64,000 nt of DNA from the NCBI RefSeq assembly GCF_003952165.1, contig NZ_RXFT01000001.1, positions 744,001 through 808,000 of the forward strand, read 5' to 3'. Shown one piece after another: positions 63,116 to 64,000 of the stretch (position 1 is its first letter; the number at the start of each line of letters is the position of its first letter). Under the pieces are notes generated by a model. It was not told the DNA's origin. It ran no database searches and saw only the letters and a list, made by a program, of their open reading frames with translations. The position numbers and the translations under genes were made by a program. Origin of the DNA: Variovorax guangxiensis. Lineage in GTDB: Bacteria; Pseudomonadota; Gammaproteobacteria; Burkholderiales; Burkholderiaceae_C.

Positions 63116-64000
63116 ATGACCTACCACGCCGACCCCAAGCGCTACGACGCCATTCCCTACCGCCGCGTCGGCCGCAGCGGGCTCGTGCTGCCGGCCATTT
63201 CGCTCGGGCTCTGGCACAACTTCGGGGACACCACCTCCATCGCCACCCAGCGCCAGCTGCTGCGCACCGCCTTCGACCTGGGCATCAACCACTTCGACCT
63301 CGCCAACAACTACGGCCCGCCCTACGGCAGCGCAGAGACCAACTTCGGCCGCCTGCTGCGCGAAGACTTCAAGCCCTACCGCGACGAGCTCATCATCTCC
63401 AGCAAGGCCGGCTGGGACATGTGGCCCGGTCCCTACGGCAAGGGCGGCGGCTCGCGCAAATACGTGCTCGCGAGCCTCGACCAGAGCCTGCAGCGCCTGG
63501 GCCTGGACTACGTCGACATCTTCTATTCGCACCGCTTCGACCCCGAGACGCCGCTCGAAGAAACGGCCTCCGCGCTGGCCCAGGCCGTGCAGCAGGGCAA
63601 GGCGCTGTATATCGGCATTTCTTCTTACTCCGCCGGCAAGACGCGCGAGATCGCCGCGCTGCTGCGCGAGTGGAAGGTGCCGCTGCTGATCCACCAGCCG
63701 GCCTACAACCTGTTCAACCGCTGGATCGAGAAGGACCTTCTGAATGCCACCGATGAGCTCGGCGCCGGCGTCATCGCCTTCACGCCACTGGCGCAGGGCC
63801 TCCTGACCGACAAGTACTTGAGCGGCATTCCGGCCGACTCCCGCATCAACCGGCCCGGCGGCGGCTCGCTGAAGCAGGAGCACCTGTCGGACGCCAACAT
63901 TGAGCGTGCCCGCGAGCTCAACAAGATCGCGCGCCGCCGCGGCCAGTCGCTGGCCCAGCTTGCACTGACCTGGACGCTGCGCGATCCGCGCGTGAGCTCG
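63116..64000 (+). CDS. L-glyceraldehyde 3-phosphate reductase-like aldo/keto reductase (partial)
   Basis: The first 295 residues of an AKR14/YghZ-type reductase; the gene runs off the window. Catalytic positions are Asp/Tyr in HFDLANNYGPPYGSAE, Lys in LIISSKAGWDMWPGPYG and His in DIFYSHRFDPETP. YGPPYGSAE with SSKAGWDMWPGPYG is characteristic of YghZ, which reduces methylglyoxal-like and L-glyceraldehyde 3-phosphate substrates in E. coli. ATG 63116 is preceded by AGGACA (63101-63106). Confidence 0.9.
   Translation, partial: MTYHADPKRYDAIPYRRVGRSGLVLPAISLGLWHNFGDTTSIATQRQLLRTAFDLGINHFDLANNYGPPYGSAETNFGRLLREDFKPYRDELIISSKAGWDMWPGPYGKGGGSRKYVLASLDQSLQRLGLDYVDIFYSHRFDPETPLEETASALAQAVQQGKALYIGISSYSAGKTREIAALLREWKVPLLIHQPAYNLFNRWIEKDLLNATDELGAGVIAFTPLAQGLLTDKYLSGIPADSRINRPGGGSLKQEHLSDANIERARELNKIARRRGQSLAQLALTWTLRDPRVSS

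Overview
The window is a GC-rich stretch of a bacterial chromosome with very dense coding. Gene content and order point to a betaproteobacterium of the Burkholderiales, family Comamonadaceae, most like Variovorax. The pointers are the rimP-nusA-infB-rbfA-truB-typA order, smpB/ratA/rnfH next to guaB-guaA, COG4315 lipoproteins with an ECF sigma factor, and a TadA-hydrolase fusion. This assignment is inference from content; no rRNA or tRNA gene is present to test it. I saw no CRISPR array, insertion sequence, prophage or tRNA.

Layout. 1-4232: the end of a Yej-type oligopeptide ABC transporter (yejB', yejE, yejF) and a YbfB-type MFS exporter. 4256-12849: a translation/transcription operon (rimP, nusA, infB, rbfA, truB, typA) with its own promoter followed directly by an intrinsic terminator. 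12898-17573: a DMT exporter, a repeat-containing membrane protein, and an ECF sigma/anti-sigma pair bracketed by two paralogous secreted proteins. 17668-23540: smpB, ratA, rnfH, a DUF4124 protein, then guaB and guaA with a complete PIN-type toxin-antitoxin pair between them. 23607-33583: an outer-membrane barrel, a 2H phosphoesterase, a Rid protein, a DUF72 protein, a two-component system next to a secreted HbpS/GlcG-like protein and an ankyrin protein, a PaiB-like protein, the TadA fusion and an LD-carboxypeptidase with a histidine-rich tail. 33935-39297: a cyclase-FHA fusion, a Pro/Tyr-rich secreted protein and a DUF1800/DUF1501 pair. 39294-45870 (minus strand): five overlapping genes for a CheB/CheR/hybrid-kinase signalling operon. 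46014-51603: a LexA-box-controlled nuclease-helicase, a GH16 lipoprotein, AlkB, and an operon with UdgX and a 19-cysteine copper-storage-like protein. 51867-56723: small basic protein, NmrA-type reductase and bioA-bioF-bioD. 56706-64000: aldo/keto reductase divergent from an AraC regulator, CDF transporter, cyclopropane synthase, DHA2 exporter and a partial YghZ-type reductase.

How the parts fit. Most operons use 1-17 bp start/stop overlaps (yejEF, truB-typA, the toxin-antitoxin pair, kinase-regulator, the five signalling genes, bioAFD), so translational coupling is the rule. Three DNA-damage genes (nuclease-helicase, AlkB, UdgX) lie within 5 kb. The most unusual items are the LexA-box helicase with an N-terminal PD-(D/E)XK domain, the UdgX-type protein, the toxin-antitoxin module inside the gua locus with repeated GGCCAGA motifs over its promoter, the promoter-terminator leader of the nusA operon, and the HbpS-like/two-component locus with clustered CGTAG half-sites.
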